Positions 52,155 through 62,009 of a stretch of DNA of 64,000 bases are shown here, one piece after another (the stretch's first letter is position 1; every line of letters begins with the position of its first letter). The notes below the pieces were generated by a model. The model was not told the origin of the DNA and did no database searches. It saw only the letters and a list, made by a program, of their open reading frames with translations. This DNA comes from Chryseobacterium phocaeense. Its GTDB lineage: Bacteria > Bacteroidota > Bacteroidia > Flavobacteriales > Weeksellaceae. The stretch is from the NCBI RefSeq assembly GCF_900169075.1, contig NZ_LT827014.1, positions 186,001-250,000 of the forward strand, written 5' to 3'. A program made the position numbers and the translations under genes.

Positions 52155-53213
52155 ATGATGATAAAGAAAAACCTACTTATTATTTTATCTCTTTTATTCA
52201 CCACTCTCTCTTCCCAGAAAAGAGTAAAACCTGTACCCCTTCCTGTGAAGGGAGATTTCACCCATCAAGCTACTTCTGTTATATTTCCTGCTTTATGGTC
52301 AGGATTCCAGCGTGAGGAAATTTACACGTATGATCTTAAAAACAATCATTTGGCGATAGGCTACGTGCAGCAAATAACGAAAAAAAGCAAAACAACCCTC
52401 ACGCTTTATATTTACCCTAAAAAATACACAGACAACCAGCTGCTCAGAGATGAATTTTCGTCTTATGAGTATGCGCTTAACCAAAATTCCAATAAAGGGA
52501 CCGATCTTAAGCCTTTGTTTGGCAGTGCTTCCAACGATCTGGTAAAAGTCAATTATATATATTCAATTTTTGACCACTCCATGGGACAGCCGGATTTTTT
52601 TAAAGGAGTAAAATATACCGCAAAGAAATCTCTTCTTGCCATTTATGAATGTGGAGGCTGGGATTTCAAGATCAGGGTATCCAGTGATGACATGACGTAT
52701 GAACAGCTGGAGGAACTTAAAAATAAAACTGAAAATTATTTTGGAATACTGACTATTGCATCCAAAAAACATCTTCCAATAGACAAAGCTCCGGATATTA
52801 TCTTATCTCCTGTTGTGAAAAGAGATTCCATGATGATCAACTCCACGATCACGGCAGCCCAGGCAAAGATTGAATGGCTGGGTACTCATGCGGAAAAGAA
52901 AGAAATGCTGACAGGTTTCAATGATATGAATATCGGATCTGAAGTATTTGCTATTGAAAAAATGATAGAATTTTATAAGGCTCATGAAAAAGACTGGCCA
53001 ATGGACCAGGATACCAAAAAATATTTTGATGAAATGATAAGAATTGCCGATAATGGAAGAATCAAAGATCATATTTATGATAAATACAACAGACTGATCA
53101 ATTATGAGCAGGGTGCCGATAAAAGAGATGATTATATCCAGTTTAAAATAGATAAGAATATTTCGGAAGACACTAACCAGATTTTGTACAAAATATTTTA
53201 TAAATTAGAATAA
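52155..53213 (+). CDS. Secreted protein of unknown function
   Basis: 352 residues (ATG at 52155 or the next ATG at 52158). Signal peptide MIKKNLLIILSLLFTTLSSQ. The mature part is rich in Lys, Asp and Tyr, with beta-type stretches (AIGYVQQITKKSKTTLTLYI) and a helical C-terminal half. No Cys pair or catalytic motif is clear. Stand-alone gene between divergent HerA-like ATPase and the MBL-rhodanese protein. Function unknown. Confidence 0.78.
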   Translation: MMIKKNLLIILSLLFTTLSSQKRVKPVPLPVKGDFTHQATSVIFPALWSGFQREEIYTYDLKNNHLAIGYVQQITKKSKTTLTLYIYPKKYTDNQLLRDEFSSYEYALNQNSNKGTDLKPLFGSASNDLVKVNYIYSIFDHSMGQPDFFKGVKYTAKKSLLAIYECGGWDFKIRVSSDDMTYEQLEELKNKTENYFGILTIASKKHLPIDKAPDIILSPVVKRDSMMINSTITAAQAKIEWLGTHAEKKEMLTGFNDMNIGSEVFAIEKMIEFYKAHEKDWPMDQDTKKYFDEMIRIADNGRIKDHIYDKYNRLINYEQGADKRDDYIQFKIDKNISEDTNQILYKIFYKLE

Positions 53214-53326
53214 ATAAAGACTATATAGATTTATTCTATCATTATAGTTTTTGTATTGTGGCATGTTTTAAAAATAAAACCCGATTTTTGTAGATTAATA
53301 GCACAATAAAATTGTTTATAAATAAG

Positions 53327-54736
53327 ATGAAAGTTGAACAAATATATACAGGATGCCTTGCTCAGGGAGCATATTATATTGTATCAGAAAATGAAGCTGC
53401 CATTATTGATCCGCTTAGAGAAGTAAAACCCTATCTGGATCGTCTGGAAAAAGACAACGTTACCTTAAAATATATTTTTGAGACTCACTTCCACGCCGAT
53501 TTTGTTTCGGGGCATTTGGATCTCAGTAAAAAAACAGGGGCTCCTATTGTGTACGGTCCTACTGCCTTACCCGCATTTGAAGCAATTATAGCTGAAGACA
53601 ACCAGATCTTTGAGATCGGAAAAGTAAAAATAAAAGCTCTGCACACTCCCGGACATACCATGGAGAGCACCACTTATCTTCTTATTGATGAACACGGAAC
53701 CGAAACGGCTATATTTACAGGAGATACCCTGTTTTTAGGTGATGTGGGAAGACCGGATCTTGCCCAGAAAGCGACTAACCTTACCCAGGAAGATCTTGCA
53801 GGAATTCTGTATGACAGCCTTCATAATAAGATTATCCCACTGGACGACAGCATTACGGTTTATCCAGCCCATGGAGCCGGATCTGCATGTGGAAAGAATA
53901 TGCAGAAAGAAACGGTAGATATTCTGGGAAATCAGAAAAGAACCAATTACGCCCTTAACCAGCCGGATAAGGAATCATTCATCAGAGAGGTTCTGGACGG
54001 GCTTACCGCTCCGCCGAAATATTTCGGAATGAATGTAGCCATGAACAAAGGCGGCTACGAAAGTCTTGACGTGGTGATGACCAAAGGACTGAATCCTGTT
54101 TCTGCGGAGGATTTCGAAAATTTTGCTGAAGAAACGGGCGCTTTAATCTTAGATACCAGAAGTGCAGCAGAATTCCATAAAGGATTTATTCCTAATTCCG
54201 TAAACATCGGCTTAAAAGGAGATTTTGCGCCGTGGGTGGGGAATATGATTGTAGATGTAAAACATCCGCTTTTACTTGTTACCGATGAAGGAACCGAAGA
54301 AGAGGTGATCACGAGACTGAGCAGAGTAGGCTTCGATAATGTTTTAGGATATTTGGACGGCAGTTTCAACGCATGGAAAAGTGCAGGAAAAGAAACGGAT
54401 GAGATCAAAAGAATATCTCCGGCTGAGTTTGCTGAACAGTTTACAGAAAACGCCACCGTCATTGATGTGAGAAAGCTTAGCGAATATTCCGCCGAGCATA
54501 TAGACAATGCCTACAACAAACCGCTGGATACCATCAGCGACTGGGTAAATACCATTGATGACTCTGAACATTTCTTCCTTCACTGTGCCGGAGGATACAG
54601 AAGCATGATTGCAGCAAGTGTTCTTAACGCTCACGGAATCAGAAACTTTACTGAAATAGAAGGAGGCTTCAACGGGATCAAGAAAACAGAAAAATTCCCT
54701 ACGACAGATTTTGTATGCCAGTCTAAAACGTTGTAA
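53327..54736 (+). CDS. MBL-fold hydrolase with two rhodanese domains
   Basis: About 469 residues from the ATG at 53327 (MKVEQIYTGCLAQGAYYIVS); an upstream ATG at 53312 is less likely. The metallo-beta-lactamase domain has THFHADFVSGH, HTPGHT, TGDTLFLGDVGR and YPAHGAG, the persulfide-dioxygenase-like layout with one iron. Two rhodanese domains follow: the first (about 270-355) has no active-loop Cys (VTDEGTEEEV), the second (about 370-465) has HCAGGYRSM with its Cys. Sulfur transfer or persulfide oxidation is inferred. A thioredoxin gene follows in the same direction. Confidence 0.9.
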   Translation: MKVEQIYTGCLAQGAYYIVSENEAAIIDPLREVKPYLDRLEKDNVTLKYIFETHFHADFVSGHLDLSKKTGAPIVYGPTALPAFEAIIAEDNQIFEIGKVKIKALHTPGHTMESTTYLLIDEHGTETAIFTGDTLFLGDVGRPDLAQKATNLTQEDLAGILYDSLHNKIIPLDDSITVYPAHGAGSACGKNMQKETVDILGNQKRTNYALNQPDKESFIREVLDGLTAPPKYFGMNVAMNKGGYESLDVVMTKGLNPVSAEDFENFAEETGALILDTRSAAEFHKGFIPNSVNIGLKGDFAPWVGNMIVDVKHPLLLVTDEGTEEEVITRLSRVGFDNVLGYLDGSFNAWKSAGKETDEIKRISPAEFAEQFTENATVIDVRKLSEYSAEHIDNAYNKPLDTISDWVNTIDDSEHFFLHCAGGYRSMIAASVLNAHGIRNFTEIEGGFNGIKKTEKFPTTDFVCQSKTL

Positions 54737-54808
54737 GACACCAGGCGAATGGTACAACCAAAATAAATACCTGTAAACATTTAAACAGCAACAAATTAAC
54801 CCAAAACT

Positions 54809-55108
54809 ATGTCACAAAAATTCCAGGATATCATCAATTCCGAAAGACCCGTTCTAATTGATTTTTTTGCTACGTGGTGTCAGCCATGCAAAGTACAGTC
54901 GTCCGTTTTGAATACGGTAAAGGAAAATGTAGGCGAAGGCGCAAGAATCATCAAGGTAGATGTAGATCAATACCCGGCTCTGGCTGCCCAGTATGGAGTA
55001 CGAGGCGTTCCTACACTGGCTGTCTTCAAAAACGGCGAACTTTTATGGAAGGAAAGTGGTGTACATGATGTGAATACGCTTACAGAGTTGCTGAAACAGT
55101 ATGCTTAG
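54809..55108 (+). CDS. Thioredoxin
   Basis: 99 residues. Active site FFATWCQPCK has the WCxxC dithiol (WCQPC rather than the usual WCGPC). The cis-Pro block is VRGVPTLAVFKNGE. No signal peptide, so cytosolic. It starts 72 bases after the MBL-rhodanese stop and probably works with it in sulfane-sulfur or disulfide chemistry. Confidence 0.93.
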   Translation: MSQKFQDIINSERPVLIDFFATWCQPCKVQSSVLNTVKENVGEGARIIKVDVDQYPALAAQYGVRGVPTLAVFKNGELLWKESGVHDVNTLTELLKQYA

Positions 55109-55115
55109 GCTAAGA

Positions 55116-55157
55116 TTGAGGCTAAGGCTTAGACTTCGATCTTAACCTTAGCCTCAA
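55116..55157. terminator. Bidirectional terminator between thioredoxin and nitrilase genes
   Basis: TTGAGGCTAAGG and CCTTAGCCTCAA form a perfect 12-bp inverted repeat with an 18-base loop, between two convergent stop codons. It lacks long T-runs but may still stop transcripts on both strands. Confidence 0.6.
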
Positions 55158-55164
55158 CCTCGGT

Positions 55165-55917
55165 CTATAATTCAATAGAAAACGAATCCCTGTCGTTCAA
55201 AAACTGGAAGTGTTTTCTGAAGTCATTCAATTCTTGCTTATTCCATTCTGCAGAAACCATATTTCCGTTCTTTTGGGAAATTTCTGTTCCGTCCGCAAAA
55301 AAACAGTGCGAGCTTTCCTGGTAAAAAAGGCCATTCCCATCCGTCCCGATTCTGTTTAACCCAAACACAAAAGACAGGTTTTCAATCGCTCTGGCTTTTA
55401 ACAGAAGTTCCCAGGCACCTACCCTTTTTTCAGGCCAGTTGGCTACATACAAAGCCGCATCGTAATCATCATTATTCCTTGCAAATACCGGAAACCTAAG
55501 ATCATAGCATACCTGCAGCAGAATTCTGAATCCTTTATAATTCACAATAGTTCTTTTATTCCCGGGGGTATACACTTTATCTTCCCCTGAAAAAGAAAAC
55601 AAATGTCTTTTATCATAAAATACGGTTTCTGCGTCAGGCTGTACAAAATACATCCTGTTATAAAACTTTCCTTGCTCCTCAACGGGTGCACTTCCACAAA
55701 TGGCGGCATTTTTTTCTTTTGAAATTTTCTTCAGAAATTCAAGAGATTCCTCATTCCTGTCGGAAACTTCGGAAGCATCCATACAGAAGCCTGTTGAAAA
55801 CATTTCCGGAAGCAGGAATAGATCCGCTTCCACTTCCTTCAACTGGTCTTCAATCAACCGAAAATTCTTTTCTTTATCTTTCCAGACAATATCAAAATTA
55901 AGTCCTGCAATTCTCAT
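55165..55917 (-). CDS. Nitrilase-family amidohydrolase (omega-amidase-like)
   Basis: 250 residues. The Glu-Lys-Cys catalytic triad is present: Glu in FLLPEMFSTGF, Lys in FYDKRHLFSF and Cys in QVCYDLRFPVF. The family branch (DLRFPVFARN, FGLNRIGTDGNG) resembles the omega-amidase/NIT2-like group that hydrolyses alpha-ketoglutaramate, though the exact substrate is not certain. Convergent with the thioredoxin gene. Confidence 0.92.
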   Translation of the reverse strand: MRIAGLNFDIVWKDKEKNFRLIEDQLKEVEADLFLLPEMFSTGFCMDASEVSDRNEESLEFLKKISKEKNAAICGSAPVEEQGKFYNRMYFVQPDAETVFYDKRHLFSFSGEDKVYTPGNKRTIVNYKGFRILLQVCYDLRFPVFARNNDDYDAALYVANWPEKRVGAWELLLKARAIENLSFVFGLNRIGTDGNGLFYQESSHCFFADGTEISQKNGNMVSAEWNKQELNDFRKHFQFLNDRDSFSIEL

Positions 55918-56019
55918 AAACTCTGTTAAAAAACTTCAATAAAAATACAATTTTCCATTGATTTCGGTTCTATTTTTGATGGGGATATTTTTTAGTACTA
56001 TCATTTAAAAGAAAAATTT

Positions 56020-56460
56020 ATGAAGAAATTGTTTTTGGTGTTGATGATCGCTTTTTTCGGGACAGCAGCTAACGCGCAGGCGTATACAGGGAAAGGAGAC
56101 CATAAGATCCAGCTGGGACTCAGTGCCTGGGGTTATGGAACAGGGATTACCGGAACTTATGATTATGGCTTGAATAATCTCGTATCAGTTGGTGCAGGTA
56201 TCAATGGTTATTTTGGCAACTACAAAGATCATGATAAAGATAACCGTGTTTTTGTGTTCGGGAGAGTGAATTTCCATCTTCAGGAAGCCCTTCAACTGCC
56301 TGCCAAATGGGATATCTATCCTGGCGTGGATGTTGGGGTTTTAGGCAGAGATTTTGGAATCGGGGCGCATATCGGAGCGCGCTACTTTTTCACGGAGAAA
56401 GTGGGTGTTTTTGCAGAAGTAGGCAACAACGGCAGCATAGGGGTTTCTTTCAATCTGTAA
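56020..56460 (+). CDS. Small outer-membrane beta-barrel protein
   Basis: 146 residues with a signal peptide (MKKLFLVLMIAFFGTAANAQ). Alternating hydrophobic strands (HKIQLGLSAWGYGTGITGTY, LVSVGAGINGYFGNYKDHDK, IGARYFFTEKVGVFAEVGNN, IGVSFNL end) fit a small barrel with a terminal aromatic pattern (DUF6646-like). Role unknown. It lies 103 bases upstream of rseP. Confidence 0.82.
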   Translation: MKKLFLVLMIAFFGTAANAQAYTGKGDHKIQLGLSAWGYGTGITGTYDYGLNNLVSVGAGINGYFGNYKDHDKDNRVFVFGRVNFHLQEALQLPAKWDIYPGVDVGVLGRDFGIGAHIGARYFFTEKVGVFAEVGNNGSIGVSFNL

Positions 56461-56563
56461 AATCCTTCAAATATATGACAAAGCTTCTCGTTTCGGGGGG
56501 CTTTTTTATTTGGCATAGTTTTGATAATTGTTACCTTTGCAAATTAAAATCTAAAATTTATTA

Positions 56564-58045
56564 ATGGAATTAGCAATCAAGATTTTCCAGTTCATACTAA
56601 GTATATCTATTTTAGTGGTTCTTCATGAGCTTGGACATTTTTTACCGGCAAAATGGTTTAAGACCAGAGCTGAGAAATTCTTCCTGTTTTTCGATCCATG
56701 GTTTTCTATCTTTTCTATGAAGAAAATCAACGGAAAATGGCAGTATAAGTTTCTTTCCAAAAACCTTCCAGATACAAAAACTGTTGTAGTAGACGGAAAA
56801 GAGAAAGAAGTTCCTATCGACATATCGCAGCTTCCTGACAGTGACTGGAGAAAGCATCCGGAGCAGACCAAATACGGAATCGGATGGCTTCCTTTCGGGG
56901 GTTATGTGAAAATTGCAGGGATGATTGATGAAAGCATGGATACCGAGCAGATGAAAAAACCTGCAGAACCATGGGAATTCAGATCAAAACCGGCATGGCA
57001 GAGGCTGATCATTATGCTTGGAGGGGTAACTGTAAACTTTTTCCTGGCGTGGATCATCTTCGGATGCCTGTCTTACTTTAATGGAGAAAGTTCTTTTGAC
57101 ACAACCAAAGTGGACACTCCGATGCATTATACCGGTATTGCAAAAGCGATGGGCTTTGAGGATGGGGATAAAATCTTAAAAGTAGACGGAAAAGTACAAA
57201 ATAACCTGGATAAACTGTCTCTTGATATTTTATTAAGTGACCAGGTAACGGTTTTAAGAAAAGGGAAAGAGGTTACTTTTAATACCAATGATGACGGAAA
57301 GGCATTGGCTTTCAAGGATGAAAATCCAAGAGCATTTCTTACGCCAAGATATGCACCCGTAATTGATACTATCGTTAATGCTAAAACCGCTGCGGCAGGT
57401 TTGAAAATTGGTGATCAGGTTGTTTCGGTAAACGGACAGAAAATCAATTATTATGATGAGCTTCAGGGCCTAGTGGTAAAAAATGCAGGTAAAACGATCA
57501 ATACAGAGGTGTTAAGAGGCGGTGTGGTACAACCCTTAAGCCTTGAGGTTTCTAAGGAAGGAACCTTAGGAATTGCGTCTTACAAACAACTTCAAAAGTA
57601 TGCCAAGACTCAGGATTTCACTTTTGTTCAGTCCATCGGAAGAGGATTTACCAGAAGTATTGAAAGCTTAACGTATCAGGTGAAGCAGTTTAAACTGGTA
57701 TTCAACAAGAAAGTTCAGGGATATAAGAAGGTGGGCGGACCGCTCGCTATTATCAAGAATATGCCGGTAGAAAAATCAAAAGACGGCGCTGTATCGGTAA
57801 ACTGGAGTATGTTCTGGAGCTTTACGGCAATGTTTTCCGTGTGGTTGGCATTCCTGAACCTTATTCCTATTCCGGGACTTGACGGTGGCCACGTATTATT
57901 TACTTTATGGGAGGTGATTACAGGAAAACCGGTTCCTCAGAAAGTATTGGAAAATGCCCAGATGATCGGGGTTATCTTCCTGTTAGGATTGATGTTACTG
58001 ATCTTCGGAAGTGATATCTTTAAAGCACTTACAGGCAGTTTATAA
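56564..58045 (+). CDS. rseP: Site-2 protease RseP (regulated intramembrane proteolysis)
   Basis: 493 residues. The active-site HExxH is VVLHELGHFLPAKWF in TM1, and the second metal ligand is in NLIPIPGLDGGHVLF. A periplasmic part with PDZ folds (IAKAMGFEDGDKILKVDGKV; TAAAGLKIGDQVVSVNGQKI) lies between. It cleaves membrane-anchored anti-sigma factors or signal-peptide remnants. Start chosen as the only good ATG. Confidence 0.95.
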   Translation: MELAIKIFQFILSISILVVLHELGHFLPAKWFKTRAEKFFLFFDPWFSIFSMKKINGKWQYKFLSKNLPDTKTVVVDGKEKEVPIDISQLPDSDWRKHPEQTKYGIGWLPFGGYVKIAGMIDESMDTEQMKKPAEPWEFRSKPAWQRLIIMLGGVTVNFFLAWIIFGCLSYFNGESSFDTTKVDTPMHYTGIAKAMGFEDGDKILKVDGKVQNNLDKLSLDILLSDQVTVLRKGKEVTFNTNDDGKALAFKDENPRAFLTPRYAPVIDTIVNAKTAAAGLKIGDQVVSVNGQKINYYDELQGLVVKNAGKTINTEVLRGGVVQPLSLEVSKEGTLGIASYKQLQKYAKTQDFTFVQSIGRGFTRSIESLTYQVKQFKLVFNKKVQGYKKVGGPLAIIKNMPVEKSKDGAVSVNWSMFWSFTAMFSVWLAFLNLIPIPGLDGGHVLFTLWEVITGKPVPQKVLENAQMIGVIFLLGLMLLIFGSDIFKALTGSL

Positions 58046-58073
58046 TTTTTTTGAAATTTTTTCTAAAAAATAT

Positions 58074-58104
58074 TTGTAGGGTATAAATATTCGTCCTATA
58101 TTTG
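58074..58104 (+). promoter_or_regulatory. Promoter of tRNA-Asn copy 1
   Basis: TTG (58074-58076), 20 bases, TATATTTG (58097-58104), an exact TTG-N20-TAnnTTTG arrangement 22 bases before the tRNA. Confidence 0.75.
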
Positions 58105-58126
58105 CACCACTTAAAACAAAGGACAT

Positions 58127-58203
58127 TCCTCCTTAGCTCAGTTGGTTAGAGCATCTGACTGTTAATCAGAGGGTCGCTGGTTCGAGCCCAGCAGGAGGAG
58201 CCA
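58127..58203 (+). tRNA. tRNA-Asn(GTT), copy 1, CCA encoded
   Basis: TCCTCCT and AGGAGGA form the acceptor stem, TTCGAGCC gives the T loop, and the anticodon is GTT in CTGACTGTTAATCAGA. The 3' end reads G-CCA, so CCA is encoded in the genome. The 74-base body is identical to the copy at 61792-61865. Confidence 0.98.
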
Positions 58204-58213
58204 ATAAGGATTA

Positions 58214-58246
58214 AACACTTACATTCATTTGTAGGTGTTTTTTTTT
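58214..58246 (+). terminator. Terminator after tRNA-Asn copy 1
   Basis: AACACTTAC and GTAGGTGTT arms (one wobble) followed by nine Ts. Confidence 0.75.
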
Positions 58247-58338
58247 GCGTTAAACTTTTCAGGCCTGATAAATCTATTATATATTAGCAAAAAATATGAA
58301 ATCAGCCTTACCGCAGGGTATAAACATCAGCCTATCTC

Positions 58339-61300
58339 ATGAAAAGAATCTTTATTTCGTTATTAACCGCCTTTTCCATTATGCAGGTTTCAGCACAAGA
58401 AAAGTCTTATTTTTTATCTACTCCATCCCTGAGCCCTGATGGGAAAACGGCTTACTTTTCTTATGGCGGAGACCTCTGGAAAGTTGATGCTGATGGTGGA
58501 AACGCCTCCAGAATTACAGCTTTAGAAGGAGAAGAAATCAATCCGCGTATTTCTCCAGACGGAAAATGGCTGGCATTCAGCTCCAATCAATATGGTAATT
58601 ACGATGTTTATGTGATGCCTGCAGAAGGCGGAACGATAAAACAACTTACCTTCCACACCGGAAAAGACGAAATAGAAAACTGGGGCTGGGACAGCAAAAC
58701 CATTTATTTTACCTCCAGCCGAAGCAATAATTTCGGCAGTTTTAAAATAACCATTGAAGGAAAAACTCCGCAAAAGCTTTTTAATAATTATTTCAATAAC
58801 ACCAGCGGGATCGCAGAAACGCCAGGAGGAGAATACCTCTTTACCAATTCTTCGGAAGCCGCCCATCAGACGCACCGTAAGCGCTACAAAGGAGAAAATA
58901 ATCCAGATATCCTGGGCTACAACCCAAAGAGCAATTCTTTCAGACAGTACACCAATTATGAAGGAAAAGATTTCAACCCAAGCGTAGATAAAAACGGCAT
59001 TATTTATTTTATATCCGATGAGAAAAATAACGAATACAACCTTTATAAAATTGAAAATAGGGAGAAGGTTTTCCTGACTCAATTTGAAACTTCTATTAAA
59101 AAGCCTTTTGTCTCTGCTAACGGATCAAAAGTGATATTTGAAAAAGACTATCAGCTTTATATTTACGACGTAGCTTCAAAAAACACAAAACTTCTGGACA
59201 TCAGCCTGAATACGAATAAAACCCTGGAAAAAGAGCAAAATTTCAGTGTAGAAAATAATATTTCTTATTATGATGTTTCTCCGGATGGGAAAAAAATGGC
59301 CTTTGTAAGCCGTGGCGTCCTCTTCGTTTCGGATATTGAAGGAAAGTTCACCCAGCAGATTTCCGACGGCAAAGAGCGCGTCATGGAAGTAAAATGGCTG
59401 AAGGACAACCGCACATTGCTGTTCAGCCAGACGGATAAAGGCTACCAGAACTGGTTTAGTATTGCAGCAGACGGAAAAGGCAAAGCAAAGCAAAGCAACT
59501 AACGAACGATTTACGGAACAACCGCAACATCACGCTTAACAGCGATTTTTCAAAAGCGGTGTATTTAAGCGGCCGCGACGAGGTAAGGATCATGGATCTG
59601 AAAAACTTCAGCTCTTCCACGATTGTAAAAGATGAAATCTGGGCGTTCCAGAATTCAAGACCTTCCTTCTCACCCAATAACGAATATATTCTATTCTCTG
59701 CCAAAAGGAATTTCGAGCTGGATATTTTCATTCATCACATCAAAAAGAATGAAACCATCAACCTTACCAATACAGGAGTTTCGGAGGAAGATCCTTTCTG
59801 GTCTCCCAACGGTAAATACATTTATTTCGCCAGCGACAGAACCAACCCGTCTTATCCTTTAGGAATGCAAAAATCAAATATTTACAGAATGGCCCTGGAC
59901 TGGTTTGATGAACCTTACAAATCTGAGAAATTCGACAAGCTTTTTGTGGAGGAAAAAAAATCCGCTGAAACTACAAAGGACAGCAAAAAGAAAAAAGACA
60001 AAAAAGAAGAAAAACCGAAAGAGCCTGTTATTAAGGAACTGAAAGTGAACCCGGAAAACACCCTGGAAAGAATAGAGCTGGTTACGGACAGGTATGGATA
60101 CCAGGATGATCCTGTAGTTTTTGCTGATGACAAAAAAGAGATCCTGTTGTTTAATTCCAACCAGGATAATGGAAAAAGGCAGCTGTTCAAAAAAGTCTTT
60201 ACTGATTTCGAACCGACAAAATCGGAGAAAGTTTTTGATAAGGCAGCTCAGTACCTTACAAAAGTTGATAAAAACCTTTTCGCAATCGTAGAAGGTAATA
60301 TTTATAAAATAACCCTGGATGCTTTAAAACCTGAAAAAATCAATATTCAGTATACTTTTGACAAAGATCTGGCTTCTGAATTTACCCAAATGTACGACGA
60401 AACCTGGACGGGTGTTGAAGAAAATTTTTACGATGAAAACTTTCACGGCATCAACTGGAAAACGAAAAAAGAACAGTACGCAAAGTACCTGCCGTACGTG
60501 AATAACAGAAATGACCTCCGGATTTTACTAAATGATCTTTTGGGTGAGCTAAATTCTTCGCACACCGGATTTTCTTCATCCGGGAAGGAAGAAACCCGAT
60601 ACCTGAACTATTTTACCAATGAAACCGGAATTTTGTATAAAGCAGATCAGCCTTATGTGGCAGAATGCATTGTCCGGAAATCTCCTGCTTTCCGCTCCGG
60701 CGTGGATATTAAACCCGGAGACCTGCTGGTTGCGGTCAACGGAAAAAATATTGACCCCAATGAAAACCGGGAATCCTATTTCACGAGTCCGAAAAAGCAG
60801 GACGAACTGATCCTTACCTTTAACCGTGGCGGTAAAAACATAACAACGAAAGTACATCCTATTTCCAATATGGATTTAAAAGTATTGCTTTACGATAACT
60901 GGATATTCAATAACCATCAGCGTGTGGATAAGCTAAGCAACAACCGTATTGCTTATTCCTACATGAAAAACATGTCTACTGACGAGCTGGACCGTTTCCT
61001 GCTTGATATGGTAGAACAGGAAAACAGAAAAGATGCCGTTATCCTCGATCTCAGGTACAATACCGGAGGAAATGTCCATGATAAAGTCCTGAACTTCCTT
61101 ACCCAGAAGCCTTATCTGCAATGGAAATACCGTGAAGGAAAAATGAGTACCCAGCCTAATTTTGCTCCTGCCGGAAAACCTATCGTTCTGCTGATCAATG
61201 AAGCTTCATTAAGCGACGCTGAGTTGACTGCTGCCGGCTTTAAAGCACTGAAACTGGGGAAAATTATTGGACAGGAAACCTACCGATGGATTATTTTCAC

Positions 61301-61499
61301 CTCCGGAAAAAACCTTGTAGACGGTTCTTACTACAGACTGCCTTCCTGGGGAACCTATACCCTTGACGGTCAGAATCTGGAAAAAACAGGAGTAAAGCCG
61401 GATATTTACGTTAAAAACACCTTTATAGACCGCCAGCAGGATAATGATCCTCAACTGGAGCGGGCTGTGCAGGAAATACTGAAAGATTTAAAGAAGTAA
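58339..61499 (+). pseudogene. Tricorn-like S41 peptidase gene, split by a GCAAA-tract frameshift
   Basis: Two adjacent frames form one secreted protein of about 1050 residues. The first (58339-59502, 387 residues) has a signal peptide (MKRIFISLLTAFSIMQVSAQ) and WD-like propeller repeats (SPDGKTAYFSYGGDLWKVDA; SPDGKWLAFSSNQYGNYDVY). The second (open from about 59496 to 61499) holds the second propeller, a PDZ domain (SPAFRSGVDIKPGDLLVAVN), and the tricorn-type catalytic part (LLINEASLSDAELTAAGFKA, candidate nucleophile Ser in SLSDAE; C-terminal KTGVKPDIYVKN). They are out of frame across (GCAAA)3-GCAA at 59480-59498. Removing one GCAAA gives GKGKAKQLTNDLRNN and restores the frame. Confidence 0.85.
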
Positions 61500-61500
61500 A

Positions 61501-61630
61501 AAATGGTATACCTCGTTTAGCAAGACTTAATAATATCCGAACTGAAATAGCGATTCATCATCTGTTTCGTTATTTTCAGCCTGGAAAAACACGTGGAAAA
61601 ACCAAAGGCTATCAATTGGAGATAAACTGA
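61501..61630 (+). other. Possible coding remnant downstream of the tricorn-like gene
   Basis: One plus-strand frame reads RLARLNNIRTEIAIHHLFRY, FQPGKTRGKTKGYQLEIN and then a stop at 61628-61630. It looks more protein-like than random intergenic DNA but has no start or known family. I cannot say what it came from. Confidence 0.25.
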
Positions 61631-61738
61631 TATACCCTAATTTCCTTTTTGATTGGATGTTTTATGAATTAATTAAAATATTTCTTACTGAAATTCAACA
61701 TTTTTAGCCTAAAACAGATGTGAATTGAGGACAAAAAC

Positions 61739-61769
61739 TTGACTGATATTAATATTCCTTATATATTTG
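61739..61769 (+). promoter_or_regulatory. Promoter of tRNA-Asn copy 2
   Basis: TTG (61739-61741), 20 bases, TATATTTG (61762-61769), as in copy 1. The DNA from this box to the tRNA is similar in both copies, so the promoter was duplicated too. Confidence 0.75.
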
Positions 61770-61791
61770 CAGCACCTTAAACAAAGGAAAT

Positions 61792-61865
61792 TCCTCCTTA
61801 GCTCAGTTGGTTAGAGCATCTGACTGTTAATCAGAGGGTCGCTGGTTCGAGCCCAGCAGGAGGAG
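61792..61865 (+). tRNA. tRNA-Asn(GTT), copy 2, CCA not encoded
   Basis: The 74-base body is identical to copy 1, with anticodon GTT. The sequence after the discriminator G is CAG, so CCA must be added by the CCA-adding enzyme, unlike copy 1. Confidence 0.98.
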
Positions 61866-61871
61866 CAGAAA

Positions 61872-61900
61872 AATCGTCAAAATTGACGATTTTTTTTTTG
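61872..61900 (+). terminator. Terminator after tRNA-Asn copy 2
   Basis: AATCGTCAA-AA-TTGACGATT is a 9-bp stem followed by a run of nine Ts. Confidence 0.85.
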
Positions 61901-62009
61901 CATTATACCTGTCATACCGATCCGTTCCTTAGTTTTTTGAGAATTACACATTATTCTGTATCAACTTCTGTTCAAACCATCACCTTTTATACGCCGATTA
62001 AAAATAACA

